Assembly: GCA_009918425.1 (NCBI GenBank)
Contig: RGEC01000005.1
Coordinates: 1 to 29,519, forward strand
Reading direction: 5' to 3'
Length of the DNA: 29,519 nt
DNA from: Bacteroidota bacterium
Lineage (GTDB): Bacteria > Bacteroidota > Bacteroidia > NS11-12g > UBA955
A program made the translations under genes and the position numbers. Shown piece by piece: positions 17,701 through 26,459 of this stretch. Position 1 is the stretch's first letter, and every line of letters begins with the position of its first letter. The notes below the pieces were generated by a model, which was given only the letters and a program-made list of their open reading frames with translations, was not told the DNA's origin and made no database searches.

Positions 17701-20700
17701 TTTCTAATATCAAACTGACTGGTTTTAAATGCGCCTCTGGCATCGCCGGGCAACATGTTGCAGGTAGACAAGGACAGGGATTGTTCGTTTTCCAAAACAG
17801 TTCCCAGTGAGGCCATATTTTGAACCCGAACCACACCCGGAGGGGTTACATAGGAAATAGGTGCCCGCTGTCCATTCTCTTCAACATTCACGGTAGAAAC
17901 CACAAACTTGGTATTGTCGTTAGGATCCTGTGGCACTATAACGCCCGGTGTTTTGAGAGAGTTGGTATATCTCCTCCAATCGGCTCTAACAAGGTTGATG
18001 TAGCCCATGCGTAATACCGCACTATCGGCAAAACCTGTCATTACCATACGCATAAATCTGATACTCTTAAAATCACTGATATTTCCCACGGCTTTCTGGA
18101 ATTGGCGGATAGGAATTTTAAACTGGTACCAATTGATATCTTCTTCCTTGCCATTGCGCAGTTTTACACGCTTTTTGGCAATGTCTGCCACATAGTTTTT
18201 ACCTATTTGCAGATCTGCCGCATTAATTTTTATCTGGTACTGATAGTAATCTTCACTTTGGTTGAGGGTAAAATCACGGTTTATATCCTCATCATTGGGG
18301 GTAGTTGAGGACGATTTGGGCATATCATTGTATTTTCCGGTAAAACGATCCGGATTGGAATTGCCCTGCATACCTTGAAATCTGCTGTAACGACCAATTA
18401 TATCAGCATCTGCGACGGTATAGTTATCCTCCAGATAATGCACAAAATTATCGTTTGAAGGATCATTTACTGCCTGGTTATAGATAGCTGAGTTTATGCC
18501 AAAATTGGTTTCCAGCAATTTCAGGTAAGTTTGATCAAAATGCGTGCGTTCCTGCTCATCATTCATCCCATCGATACCTGCATCCTGCTCTTTCAACGTG
18601 GCCGGGTTATTATTGAAAGCAAAGTTTATCTGAGGCACAGATGGAACGATAGCAAAGGCGGTTGTGTCTGTATTGGTATAATCTGAAGTTGAAGGTCGGC
18701 CGTTTTCAAATGACTTGCGCCTATCCGGAAGGATATCTTCACTGATACTACCCAGTTGTAAATACAGATCTCCTTTCAGTCCGGGATTTTTAATCAGCGG
18801 ATCCATCATCCATATTTCGATATAATCAATATTGGCGGCCTCAAAATCATTTTGGTCTATGCGTCGCATAATGCCGGCCCAGCTTCTTTCCGGTTGAAGC
18901 AGACGACCATTGGAATTGATTTGAGAAGGATCTGAATTGAAATTATACAATCCCCGTAAAGAAGGCCTGTAGACCAAATCCAGGGTAGTGAGCAATGTTG
19001 GCGTTCCGGGAGGGAATTGTCGCTGTGGAAATACTTCACGTTGATCAATCTGTCGCATGTATGGATCACTCAGAATATCATCTACCCTTGTACGAATATT
19101 GTCGGGCATGTCTTCCTCGCGGTAAAACAGCTGATCTATACTGTAATAGGAAAGGCTGCCGTGCCTGTTCATCCATTTCAGTTTGCTTGTATCCTGGGTT
19201 TCTGCAAACAGGTCTGGTTGTTTTTGCGGAATGCTGGCTATAGTCCAGTTGGTAACCTGTTTTAAATCATTGGGCAATTCGGCATTTTCAAAATCTTCAA
19301 GGTTAGAAATACCTCGCTGTCCGCCTTGAGAGCGATGATTGTGGGGAATGATTTTGGCAAATTCGCCATAGGCAGTTATGCGGCTGATTTCCTTGGTTTC
19401 CAGAAATGGAAGTCTATCCACCATTCGAGTTATAAAACGGGATTTATTGCTGTAGGCTACATCTGCACCGAAAATTGAATTCAGCAGGGGCTCTTCATTG
19501 AAATTGGTTTTGGTGGTCAACGGTCTTTCATACATATGCAGCGCGGTAGCCCCAACCAGCAAGTTTTTATTAAACTTGTGCTCTATTCTTCCGCCCAAGA
19601 GGGTTTTTTGCTGGATATTAAAAAAGCTCTGTCCATCAGCGCTGGCGCGGATTTCTGCACCACCCCGAAGCAATCCGTCATTGATAATACGAACACGGCC
19701 CAATGCATAATCAACCTCATAGTCCATACCCTCCTGGAGTGGACGGCCATTGGCGGTAACCCTTACAGATCCGCGCTGCAGATTTGTAGTACCCAGAAAG
19801 AGTTCAGCACCATTGGGACTTTTATAACTGCCCGCAAGGAAAAACTTATTGTGTTTTACATCTTGCTGGGCCAACCATTTCGTACTGTCGTAAAGTGCAT
19901 CATAGCAATAATAGTCAGCGAGATCCGTCCTGCCTCCAAATTTATCGCGCATGTAATCACCAAAAGGTTCTGTAACCGGAAAAATGATGCGGGCGTACTG
20001 AGCCTGCACGGTAAGACCTTCTATGGCATCAAAAATCCCGTCGGGCTTTGCTTCCTGCTGTCGGTTTAATTTATCCAGCCCCAGCACCCTGATAAGTGGA
20101 TTGCCATTTGCAAATGCAGGAACCGCATCTCTAACCGGCAGATAGTTGTAATCCGCGCCGCTGGTATCATCGGCATACAAAACATTCAGCTTAAAATCTT
20201 CCAGTGAAAGGCTGTAGGTATTTAGCGTATAAATGTTTTTCATCATCAGATTCCACATGGGCAGTTTGGTTCTGATGGTATTGCCTTTCAGCATTTTCAA
20301 AAACAGCATGCGCTGGTCGCCGGGAGGAACATCTCGGCTGAATTCACCCACAGTGTATACCTTTCCGTTCAGAGTATATTCAAATGCAACAGCGAGTATT
20401 TCATCATTATTCAGCGGCTGATTCAACGATATATAACCCAACTGAGCATTAAGTGTGTATTCATTGCTGTTAAGCTGTTTGGCATTGTTGAGAATATCAA
20501 AATCAACGGTTTGCTCAAAGTAGGGATACAAAGCATAGAGCCTGTCTACTGCTGTACCGTTTTTTCTTACGAGGTTATCGTTTGCAATTTGACTGTAAAG
20601 GTTGTTGGAAGCATTGTCCGGTGCAGGATCCGGATTCCCGCCCAGATTGGTGCGATAGGGTTTTGATTCCCCCATATCATGTAATACCACGATATCTCGC

Positions 20701-21764
20701 GGCGTTTCGATATTGGCGCTTCGGTTGGTTACCCAAACCTCTACCCTATTGATGATAACACCGCTTGCCACTATGGGCAAATTTTCAAGCGATTTGTTGT
20801 AATTCTCCCGAAAATACTGCGCCAGGAAGAAGTGGCGGTTCTGGTCGTAATTATCGGAGGTGATTTTAAATTCATTCAACTGCTGACCACCCTGAAGAAC
20901 TGTCTCGGTACTTTGTCCTTTATTTTGGCTAAACACAGTCTTAACCGTGGTTTTACCAAACTGCATGGTTGTGCTGAAACCAAATAAGTTATTTGCAGGC
21001 TTAATAAGCTGGGTAGGTAGATTTAAACTTACGTTACCCACTTGCACATCTTTCAGAATACCATCGGGTTTACCTTTCCAACCCAGATTGGTTTGGTTAT
21101 CAAATTCAAATGCAGCTTCAGTATCATAATTAATTCCCAGTTTCACATTTTGCCCGACCATGCCATTGGCACTTATTTGTAACTGCTGATCAAAAACCGG
21201 AACAAAATACCGCTGCTGGCGCTTACTGAATGCCGGATTCCGATTTACATTAACGTTTCCACCCAGCTTGATCATAGCAGATCCATTCAACTGGAAATCA
21301 ACACCCCCTTCACCAAATATTTTGCTTATGGTAGGATTGGTTAGCTCTGTTTTGATATAATCGTTGATACTCCCTTTACCTGCATTACCGGTGTTATAGC
21401 TTGCATTCTGGGATTTATCGCGGTAATAGTCCAAACGGTTTGCACGGGTAGTTTCTTTGAAATAATCGGCTACAGTCATTGACTTTCCGGTAGGATAAGA
21501 CATGCCACCGATGGTCTTGAATTCTTCGTATCTATTGGTTTTCGGATTGTATTTCCACTCTGAAGTGATAGGATTCTGCAGATCAACATTGGAGGTTGAT
21601 TTACTTTTCTGCCAAGATTTTCCCGCATTGATATTGTATTTCAGGGAAGAATCGGTTTGGGCAGTTGCCGTATGCGTAAACAGCATCAGAAACAAGAAGG
21701 AAGAAGAACCCTTCAGTAAAACTGACATCACGCTGAACCATGCCTTACGGCCGGAGTTTTTCAT
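14670..21764 (-). CDS. sprA: SprA/Sov, T9SS outer-membrane translocon
   Basis: This protein has 2364 aa, within the known SprA/Sov size range. SprA is the giant outer-membrane barrel that forms the T9SS protein-conducting channel in complexes with PorV and other partners. It has a signal peptide (S-S-S-F-L-F-L-M-L-F-T-H-T-A-T-A/Q). SprA_N-type regions include I-S-K-I-F-G-E-G-G-V-D-F-Q-L-N-G, G-I-N-Y-D-T-E-A-A-F-E-F and K-D-V-Q-V-G-N-V-S-L-N-L-P. Long beta-rich stretches with R-x-L-x-L and Y-N/T-Y patterns run through the C-terminal half. A Lys/Glu-rich segment at about residues 1870-1915 (K-P-S-K-K-K-L-A-K-E-K-K) is a probable periplasmic plug or loop. The start is the ATG at 21762-21764; a GTG three codons upstream is less likely. 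It lies 69 bases after ruvA on the same strand and overlaps porZ by 32 bases at its 3' end. sprA beside ruvA is the usual arrangement in this phylum. Confidence 0.96.
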   Translation of the reverse strand: MKNSGRKAWFSVMSVLLKGSSSFLFLMLFTHTATAQTDSSLKYNINAGKSWQKSKSTSNVDLQNPITSEWKYNPKTNRYEEFKTIGGMSYPTGKSMTVADYFKETTRANRLDYYRDKSQNASYNTGNAGKGSINDYIKTELTNPTISKIFGEGGVDFQLNGSAMIKLGGNVNVNRNPAFSKRQQRYFVPVFDQQLQISANGMVGQNVKLGINYDTEAAFEFDNQTNLGWKGKPDGILKDVQVGNVSLNLPTQLIKPANNLFGFSTTMQFGKTTVKTVFSQNKGQSTETVLQGGQQLNEFKITSDNYDQNRHFFLAQYFRENYNKSLENLPIVASGVIINRVEVWVTNRSANIETPRDIVVLHDMGESKPYRTNLGGNPDPAPDNASNNLYSQIANDNLVRKNGTAVDRLYALYPYFEQTVDFDILNNAKQLNSNEYTLNAQLGYISLNQPLNNDEILAVAFEYTLNGKVYTVGEFSRDVPPGDQRMLFLKMLKGNTIRTKLPMWNLMMKNIYTLNTYSLSLEDFKLNVLYADDTSGADYNYLPVRDAVPAFANGNPLIRVLGLDKLNRQQEAKPDGIFDAIEGLTVQAQYARIIFPVTEPFGDYMRDKFGGRTDLADYYCYDALYDSTKWLAQQDVKHNKFFLAGSYKSPNGAELFLGTTNLQRGSVRVTANGRPLQEGMDYEVDYALGRVRIINDGLLRGGAEIRASADGQSFFNIQQKTLLGGRIEHKFNKNLLVGATALHMYERPLTTKTNFNEEPLLNSIFGADVAYSNKSRFITRMVDRLPFLETKEISRITAYGEFAKIIPHNHRSQGGQRGISNLEDFENAELPNDLKQVTNWTIASIPQKQPDLFAETQDTSKLKWMNRHGSLSYYSIDQLFYREEDMPDNIRTRVDDILSDPYMRQIDQREVFPQRQFPPGTPTLLTTLDLVYRPSLRGLYNFNSDPSQINSNGRLLQPERSWAGIMRRIDQNDFEAANIDYIEIWMMDPLIKNPGLKGDLYLQLGSISEDILPDRRKSFENGRPSTSDYTNTDTTAFAIVPSVPQINFAFNNNPATLKEQDAGIDGMNDEQERTHFDQTYLKLLETNFGINSAIYNQAVNDPSNDNFVHYLEDNYTVADADIIGRYSRFQGMQGNSNPDRFTGKYNDMPKSSSTTPNDEDINRDFTLNQSEDYYQYQIKINAADLQIGKNYVADIAKKRVKLRNGKEEDINWYQFKIPIRQFQKAVGNISDFKSIRFMRMVMTGFADSAVLRMGYINLVRADWRRYTNSLKTPGVIVPQDPNDNTKFVVSTVNVEENGQRAPISYVTPPGVVRVQNMASLGTVLENEQSLSLSTCNMLPGDARGAFKTSQFDIRNYKNLQLYVHAEAPAAPQLKDGDVSCFIRFGTDLTNNFYEYEIPLKITRGNINKGTPGADKLIWPDENFIDLELERLFQLKIDRQNAGWPMSAPFIRPSQNGKITVLGLPDVGNIRVMMIGIKNNTDAPQCFEVWVNELRVKNIANRGGWAALGNVQTTLADFGTVNLAGSIRTIGFGDVDKKLNDRSLSTNMNYDIASNLELGKFFPKKAGISFPMYIGYSENYIRPKFNPLNPDIEMTTFLNGIVDKAQREAVRKAAEDYSSLYSLNFNNVRIAARPGKRAMPWSLSNFNATYSFQRNYRRNQQIEEFFAETTQGALGYQYSIPTKFIRPFNKLKPRWLNPVKEINFNLLPSNFSTQWQVNRFYSEMQARNNNNFRQINPRLYDKNFTLNRVYNASLPLFSSLTINYNATANARIEEPYGSLDTEGRRELVRKEFNTLGRMTRFTQSVNGNYTLPFSKFRRLDWINTSINYTGSYEWNQAPPAFASLGNRISNAQDINIQGQLNFQSLYQKIPWLRDLEKPSKKKLAKEKKTDEEVKYESAIDKSKEGTKKASPIKIAVGNFVSMFKNAGFSYSIKQTTDMPGFRYKPDYFGQNFKHVQPGLPFVFGMQEENIRYRLARTGALNDDIRQSNFYRNATTEAFTSNITLEPIKSLRIQLDLSRNSMEGTQSIFRWDGTSWVDQGMTQMGNYNITGNFIRTHFVKDNVLGDNRINAVFTQFQANRYSVAQKLMFADQRVISPGEDSLTKFPIGYSKQQQDVLIGSFYTTYSGLDPGRSDVSGFPKIPLPGWNINYNGLTRIKAVGKIFTNINFRHGYNGRYSIGSFTQNLRYDKAQSIQQGQDFVPQRQIADVTISEGFYPLLGINIATRNNWTVSFDYKRSRILKLFAAQFNVTEMRNNEIQFQAGYRVTGLTLPFRRNGRKLYLPNDFRFDMTVNVADNITITRKIDQNDNRATGGTKQVRIGPAATYQVNNKINMAFRYNKTIMSPRIANQFYTALTDFGFEIRYTLN

Positions 21765-21833
21765 ACTTAACACAGAAAAAAGTAAACGTAGTGGTTCCTT
21801 CTATATTGTCAGATTTGAGTTAAACGGTGCAAT

Positions 21834-22439
21834 TTACAATATTTTCAGCGAATTACGAATAAGTTCCTCTACAGTCAATACTGTTTTACCATTATCTGAT
21901 ACTTTCAAAAGTGCCTTTTCGGCAGCACCTTTGTTGTATCCCAGACTTAACAAAGCTGAGAGTGCCTCATTCACAACATCAGACACCCCCGGACTGACCA
22001 TTGTTGCCCCGCCTTTTATTTTTTTGCCACCCAGTTTATCCCGCAATTCCAGTACAATACGCTGAGCTGTTTTTTCACCGATTCCCTTAATACTTTTCAG
22101 AAGCCCTATGTTGCCATTGAGAATGGCAGCCGACAAAGACTCGGAATCCAGGCTGCTCAACATAAGTATTCCGGTATTGTTGCCCACGCCGCTCACCGAC
22201 GTAAGTAGTCTAAACATTTCTCTTTCTTCCGGATCGCTGAACCCAAATAAAACTATCCCAACAGGGTTTTGGTTTTCAACCTTGAAAGTTTGTTCCACAA
22301 ACACCCTTGCCTGTTTTTGTGATTTTATTTTCTCATAGGTATAAATACTGATGGACAGCAGGTAACCCATTCCGGCATTTTCAATTACCACATGCGTTGG
22401 ACTTATTTTTTCGATATTTCCTTCAATAAAATCATACAT
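21834..22439 (-). CDS. ruvA: Holliday junction branch migration protein RuvA
   Basis: This 201-aa protein has the full family layout. Residues 1-63 are the N-terminal OB-like domain, start M-Y-D-F-I-E-G-N-I. The middle has two helix-hairpin-helix motifs, V-S-G-V-G-N-N-T at about residues 79-86 and I-K-G-I-G-E-K-T-A-Q-R-I at about 114-125. Residues 155-201 form the C-terminal domain that contacts RuvB (A-L-L-S-L-G-Y-N-K-G-A-A). RuvA tetramers bind Holliday junctions and load the RuvB motor. No other recombination gene is nearby; its place between gldG and sprA reflects conserved gene order rather than an obvious functional link. It starts 2 bases after the gldG stop, which implies one transcript and coupled translation. 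Confidence 0.97.
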   Translation of the reverse strand: MYDFIEGNIEKISPTHVVIENAGMGYLLSISIYTYEKIKSQKQARVFVEQTFKVENQNPVGIVLFGFSDPEEREMFRLLTSVSGVGNNTGILMLSSLDSESLSAAILNGNIGLLKSIKGIGEKTAQRIVLELRDKLGGKKIKGGATMVSPGVSDVVNEALSALLSLGYNKGAAEKALLKVSDNGKTVLTVEELIRNSLKIL

Positions 22440-22441
22440 AA

Positions 22442-24208
22442 TCAGCGGGTATATTTGCTTTTGCGAATAAAATAGTTAGTAAAGCCCAGTAATGCTATGA
22501 AACCTAATGGCAACAGGATGTTAAACCACTGCCAGTAACTCTTTTCTTCTTTCACTTTTACAGAATCCAGTAACCTGAGCTGTGTTTCTCTTGCCCTGAT
22601 TTCAATAAGCCCATTATCATCAATCAAATAATCTATGCAATTTTGCATAAACTTTTGGTTGGCAAAGGTTATCTGGCTGTAACGGTCATATCCTGTGGGG
22701 AAATTACCGCCTTTACTGCTTACAAAATTTCTGACAATATCTCCGTCCGAAATTACAACCATGGAACTATTTCCTTCTGCAAGATAATTACCCAAATCAG
22801 GTTTTTTCTGAAATTGAAATGGCGATTTAAATTTACCTTCCATCAATACGCCGCTCACCTGGGGACCTGCATTCATCGATTTAGCATAGTTTCTATCCGT
22901 GCTCATCATGGCAACTGTCATTAATTCTACTGTAGCGGGTGCATTTGCCACTTTTGTATAACCTGATGAAACCAGTAAAGGTGTTGTTTTCAGACCCTTA
23001 CGGTCTTTTACTTTCAAGGTTCCGGGAAACTGTGACCACACTGCTCCAATATTTTTGGTAATAATGTGAGAAGTAAATTTACTGGTAAACAGCGGAAAAT
23101 AAGGAAAAGGTATCAATTCCATTCTTCCCCCCATGGGTAAAGGAATTCGGTTACAGGTCAGATCCTGTAACAAGTCAGCGTTCAATCCTACTCCATAACC
23201 AAACAATCCGGTTGTAATGTTCTCAAGGCCCTTATTCATTGCCATTACCGTAGGCGCACGCTGAAAACTATCCATTTCTATGTGAACCGGATCCAACAGC
23301 CAGATTACTTTTCCACCTTTCATGATAAACTGATCAATCAGAAATAATTCTGAAGGCGAATAATCTTTTTCCGGTTTTATTACCATAAGCAGATCAGAAC
23401 TGTTGAGGCGCCGCTGCAAATTCCGCAATAGAACCAAGTCAGCACTGTCGGGGGCAGCTTTTATTTGAGCCTCAAACGGACGGCCACTCTCCGGGTCTGC
23501 GGTATTCAGATTTAGCGGTTCAACACTGTAATAGCGACTCAATTCTTTGGCAAACGAGTTTACCCGTGCATCCAGCATTTCGCCACTGCCATCGGCCACT
23601 ACAATCTTTTTTGCCTTTTCAGTTACGCACTGTCGAAGGGCATTGGCCATTTCATATTCGATATTGTCTATGGCTCCCTTGATGTTTTTTTCCAGGTCAA
23701 CGGATACATCAAACTGAAAAAACCGGATGGCAATGGTTTTGCCTCTGTAAATGCACTCAGCACCCGGAATCAGATATTTGATACGGGTTTCGTCTCCGTC
23801 TTCGGTATCAACATCCCTAACCGGCTCCATGCCCCGCTCTGCGAAGCTTTCCAATATACCGGCCACTTCTTTTTTATCTTTGTCTTTGAGCGGATCAGTA
23901 ACTTCAATTTCCATTTTACCACCGCTGGCCTCACGAAATTCATACGCCATATCGCGGATTTCGTTTCGCAATTGCTTGAATTTTGCACTCATCTCGCCAT
24001 CAAGATACAGTTTGAAGTACAGTTTTTCTTCGACGCGGGAAGCCAGTTTGCGGCTTGTTTCACTTAGTGTGTAACGTTTTTCCTGTGTAAGATCAAAACG
24101 CTTGTAATACAATGATGACAAGGCATTTATTACCACAATGCCCACCAGCAGCATCAGCAATTCGAGCCAGCTTTGGGTTTTATGGAGTCTGCGTTTTTTC
24201 ATCACCAT
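22442..24208 (-). CDS. gldG: GldG, gliding-associated ABC transporter auxiliary/substrate-binding-like subunit
   Basis: This protein has 588 aa. A basic N-terminus precedes TM1 at about residues 14-32 (L-E-L-L-M-L-L-V-G-I-V-V-I-N-A-L), and F-D-L-T-Q-E-K-R-Y-T-L-S follows it, a signature of the GldG/ABC-2 auxiliary family. A long periplasmic portion (about 35-555) includes I-W-L-L-D-P-V-H and the conserved V-V-I-S-D-G-D. TM2 lies at about 558-577, with a short basic tail. Known role: with GldF and GldA it forms an ABC transporter needed for gliding in Flavobacterium johnsoniae; the transported substrate is unresolved. Two ATGs are possible (24208 and 24202); the second sits in a TGATG stop/start overlap with gldF. 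The C-terminus ends 2 bases before ruvA. Confidence 0.93.
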   Translation of the reverse strand: MVMKKRRLHKTQSWLELLMLLVGIVVINALSSLYYKRFDLTQEKRYTLSETSRKLASRVEEKLYFKLYLDGEMSAKFKQLRNEIRDMAYEFREASGGKMEIEVTDPLKDKDKKEVAGILESFAERGMEPVRDVDTEDGDETRIKYLIPGAECIYRGKTIAIRFFQFDVSVDLEKNIKGAIDNIEYEMANALRQCVTEKAKKIVVADGSGEMLDARVNSFAKELSRYYSVEPLNLNTADPESGRPFEAQIKAAPDSADLVLLRNLQRRLNSSDLLMVIKPEKDYSPSELFLIDQFIMKGGKVIWLLDPVHIEMDSFQRAPTVMAMNKGLENITTGLFGYGVGLNADLLQDLTCNRIPLPMGGRMELIPFPYFPLFTSKFTSHIITKNIGAVWSQFPGTLKVKDRKGLKTTPLLVSSGYTKVANAPATVELMTVAMMSTDRNYAKSMNAGPQVSGVLMEGKFKSPFQFQKKPDLGNYLAEGNSSMVVISDGDIVRNFVSSKGGNFPTGYDRYSQITFANQKFMQNCIDYLIDDNGLIEIRARETQLRLLDSVKVKEEKSYWQWFNILLPLGFIALLGFTNYFIRKSKYTR

Positions 24209-24930
24209 TTTCTGCTTTCAAATACGGTTTTGGTAAGACCAATGAATAATGCGCTGAAACTGAGCATATACAATATATCGCGGGTGTCGAGAACCCCACG
24301 GCTCATGCTATCGTAATGGTATTCCAGGCTAAACCACTCCAGGCTTTTGCCGATGGCGTCCAGCGCAGATATATCGCCCATCATACCGAGAACGACGTAG
24401 AAGAAGAAACCCAGTGCCATACTGCAGATTAGTGCAACAATCTGGTTGTCGGTTATGGCGGAAGAAAACACGCCAATGGCAGTGTACGCCATTCCCAGCA
24501 TAACCAGTCCAAAGTAGCTGCCCCACATGGCGCCGGTATCTACATTTCCCTCTGTTTGCCCAAGCTTGGATAAGCTGTAATAATAAAAAAGGGTTGGCAG
24601 CAACGCGATGAGCAAAAGAGAAACGCCTGCAAAATATTTTCCCAGAATAATACCCAGGTCTGAAACTGGTCTTGTGGTAAGGGTTTCCAGGGTCCCCAGT
24701 CTTTTTTCTTCCGAAAAACTACGCATGGTTATGGCAGAGATAAGGAAAATAAAAATATACGGTGCCATTTCAAACATCACCTGCATACTGGCCAGCCCCA
24801 GATCAAAAACAGAGTTCCCTTTGATTACCCACATAAATAAACCTGTGGCTCCCAGAAAAACCAACATCACCACATAGGCAATGAGCGAACTTAAAAAGCT
24901 TCGTATTTCTTTTTTATAAATCGTCCACAT
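24202..24930 (-). CDS. gldF: GldF, gliding-associated ABC transporter permease
   Basis: This ABC-2-type inner-membrane permease has 242 aa from the chosen ATG at 24928-24930. That start gives M-W-T-I-Y-K-K-E-I-R-S-F-L, the usual family N-terminus; 15 extra upstream codons are open but would lie deeper inside gldA. About six TM segments are visible, starting with L-S-S-L-I-A-Y-V-V-M-L-V-F-L. The cytoplasmic signature S-F-S-E-E-K-R-L-G-T-L-E-T-L-T-T-R-P-V sits between TM2 and TM3, as in ABC-2 permeases where it contacts the ATPase. With this start it overlaps gldA by 17 bases and gldG by 7, so GldA, GldF and GldG are probably translated in fixed ratio from one message. Confidence 0.93.
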   Translation of the reverse strand: MWTIYKKEIRSFLSSLIAYVVMLVFLGATGLFMWVIKGNSVFDLGLASMQVMFEMAPYIFIFLISAITMRSFSEEKRLGTLETLTTRPVSDLGIILGKYFAGVSLLLIALLPTLFYYYSLSKLGQTEGNVDTGAMWGSYFGLVMLGMAYTAIGVFSSAITDNQIVALICSMALGFFFYVVLGMMGDISALDAIGKSLEWFSLEYHYDSMSRGVLDTRDILYMLSFSALFIGLTKTVFESRKW

Positions 24931-25831
24931 GGTTTGTAAGTTGTCTGAATATCGATTCCAGCGAGTCTTTTTCACTTACCAGCTCGGTTACTTCAAGGTT
25001 TGATGACAGAGCAAAATGAGAAACAGCCTGCCTGAAATGCTCATTATCGCCCGTAAGGCGCCAGGTATTATTTCCCAACTGGGTGGCCTGCAGCAATCCT
25101 TTTATGGAATGCAATGAGACTTCGTCCACGGGACTTGCGAACTGAACACGCACCAGCCAATTACTTGCCGATCGGTTGCGAAGTTTTTCAAGCTTGTCGT
25201 CAGCCACAATACTTCCCTTATCTATAATGATGACGCGGCTACAGATAGCTTCTACTTCCTGCATTATGTGTGTGCTGAGCATAATGGTTTTATTACTGCC
25301 CAGGTTTTTAATAAGATCGCGGATTTCCATCACCTGGTTGGGATCCAGTCCGCTGGTGGGTTCATCTAAAATAAGTACATCAGGATCGTGAATAATGGCT
25401 TGCGCCAATCCCACGCGCTGCCTGTAGCCCTTGGAAAGCTGCCCTATTTTTTTATGTTTTTCCTTCCCAAGATGGGTAAGAGCAATCACTTCTTCCACAC
25501 GGTCTCTCACTTTTTTAACCCCACCCATGCCGGCAGCAAATGCGAGATATTCCTTCACATACATATCAAGGTATAAGGGATTGTGCTCGGGAAGATACCC
25601 CACGTGCTTACGAACCTGAATACTCTGTTCTGAAACATCCAGTCCGCAAACCTTAGCCTCACCGGATGTTGGCGGGATATAACAGGTAAGCATCTTCATA
25701 GTTGTGCTTTTTCCGGCCCCGTTGGGTCCCAAAAATCCTACAATTTCACCGGGTTCAATTTCAAATGAAATATTGTTTACAGCAGTTTGTGTGCCGTATA
25801 TCTTTGTAAGACTATGTACCTGAATACTCAC
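24914..25831 (-). CDS. gldA: GldA, gliding-associated ABC transporter ATPase
   Basis: This cytoplasmic ATPase has 305 aa from a GTG at 25829-25831. Walker A is G-P-N-G-A-G-K-S-T (35-43), the signature is L-S-K-G-Y-R-Q-R (132-139), Walker B is V-L-I-L-D-E-P (152-158) and the switch His lies in M-L-S-T-H-I-M (184-190). The C-terminal 90 residues form an accessory domain ending near N-H-V-D-D-L. The GTG gives M-S-I-Q-V-H-S-L-T-K-I-Y, matching the family; an ATG 14 codons upstream would read through an exact -7 promoter box and is rejected. In F. johnsoniae gldA lies apart from gldFG, but here all three are contiguous. It energises the GldF/GldG permease. Confidence 0.93.
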   Translation of the reverse strand: MSIQVHSLTKIYGTQTAVNNISFEIEPGEIVGFLGPNGAGKSTTMKMLTCYIPPTSGEAKVCGLDVSEQSIQVRKHVGYLPEHNPLYLDMYVKEYLAFAAGMGGVKKVRDRVEEVIALTHLGKEKHKKIGQLSKGYRQRVGLAQAIIHDPDVLILDEPTSGLDPNQVMEIRDLIKNLGSNKTIMLSTHIMQEVEAICSRVIIIDKGSIVADDKLEKLRNRSASNWLVRVQFASPVDEVSLHSIKGLLQATQLGNNTWRLTGDNEHFRQAVSHFALSSNLEVTELVSEKDSLESIFRQLTNHVDDL

Positions 25832-25841
25832 GTTGGTTTTG

Positions 25842-25849
25842 CAAAAATA
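25842..25849 (-). promoter_or_regulatory. -7 promoter box at the head of the gld-ruvA-sprA-porZ run
   Basis: The minus strand reads TATTTTTG, an exact TAnnTTTG match, 10 bases before the gldA GTG. A possible -33 TTG lies at 25875-25877 with 25 bases between, slightly long. If functional, it could drive the whole run down to porZ, more than 13 kb. Confidence 0.45.
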
Positions 25850-25919
25850 CGTATTGTGCACACAGCAGAACACCCAACATTCCGTTGTGCCTTATTTTTT
25901 AAACAGGCTTTGAATTGAT

Positions 25920-26441
25920 TCAGGCGCCTGCGTCTTCCCCATCAGCAGTATTGGCAGCCATTTCGCCCAGTTCGCGGTCCAGCAGATACAAACCACTGCC
26001 ATCCTTGCCAATAATCTTCAACTTGTTAAGTATGCTTTTTACCTGCTTCTCCTCCTCCATTTGTTCACTCACATACCACTGCAGGAAGTTATTGGCCGCA
26101 TGATCGCGCTCTTTGAGCGACACATTCACCAGTTCATGAATGCTCTGGGTCACGGTTTGTTCCTGCTCAAGCACATTTTTGAAACAGGTATGAAAGTCTT
26201 TGAATGATTTCGGGGGAGCCTCAATAGCCGGCACCATGGCGTGGCCATCATTGTCGTTGATGAAATGAAAAATTTTGAGCATATGCATTCTTTCCTCATC
26301 ACTTTGCTTGTAGAAAAATGCTGCCGCTCCTTCAAAGCCTTCTGAATCCATCCAGCTGGCCATGCTCAGGTATACAGCACTTGAGTAAGCCTCCAGGGCA
26401 ATCTGATGCTGCAGGGCTTTTTCAATTGTTTTTGAAATCAT
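25920..26441 (-). CDS. Ferritin (FtnA-type, haem-free)
   Basis: This 173-aa iron-storage protein assembles into a 24-mer cage that oxidises Fe(II) and stores Fe(III). The ferroxidase residues fall exactly where they do in E. coli FtnA: E17, E50, H53 and E94, then E126, Q127 and E130, with E49 also present. Four long helices are evident, plus a short fifth helix (S-G-L-Y-L-L-D-R-E-L). The tail is unusual only in a short Ala/Asp-rich extension (N-T-A-D-G-E-D-A-G-A). An exact -7 box lies 18 bases upstream of the ATG. It sits between tlpA-like and gldA on the same strand with its own likely promoter; the TlpA neighbour suggests a loose redox/iron theme, which is inference. No haem-ligand Met at the bacterioferritin position was sought further. 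Confidence 0.96.
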   Translation of the reverse strand: MISKTIEKALQHQIALEAYSSAVYLSMASWMDSEGFEGAAAFFYKQSDEERMHMLKIFHFINDNDGHAMVPAIEAPPKSFKDFHTCFKNVLEQEQTVTQSIHELVNVSLKERDHAANNFLQWYVSEQMEEEKQVKSILNKLKIIGKDGSGLYLLDRELGEMAANTADGEDAGA

Positions 26442-26459
26442 AATGGGTGCGCTAAATTA

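Noticed and set aside
21502..22065. 187-codon plus-strand open frame, and the many 60-180-codon frames opposite sprA and porZ
   Set aside because: They lie antisense to strongly recognised genes and show no domain-like composition. Long shadow frames are expected opposite long genes.
24931..24975. Upstream start of gldF at 24975
   Set aside because: The extra 15 residues do not resemble the family N-terminus and would lengthen the overlap with gldA; the ATG at 24930 gives the standard M-W-T-I-Y-K-K-E start.
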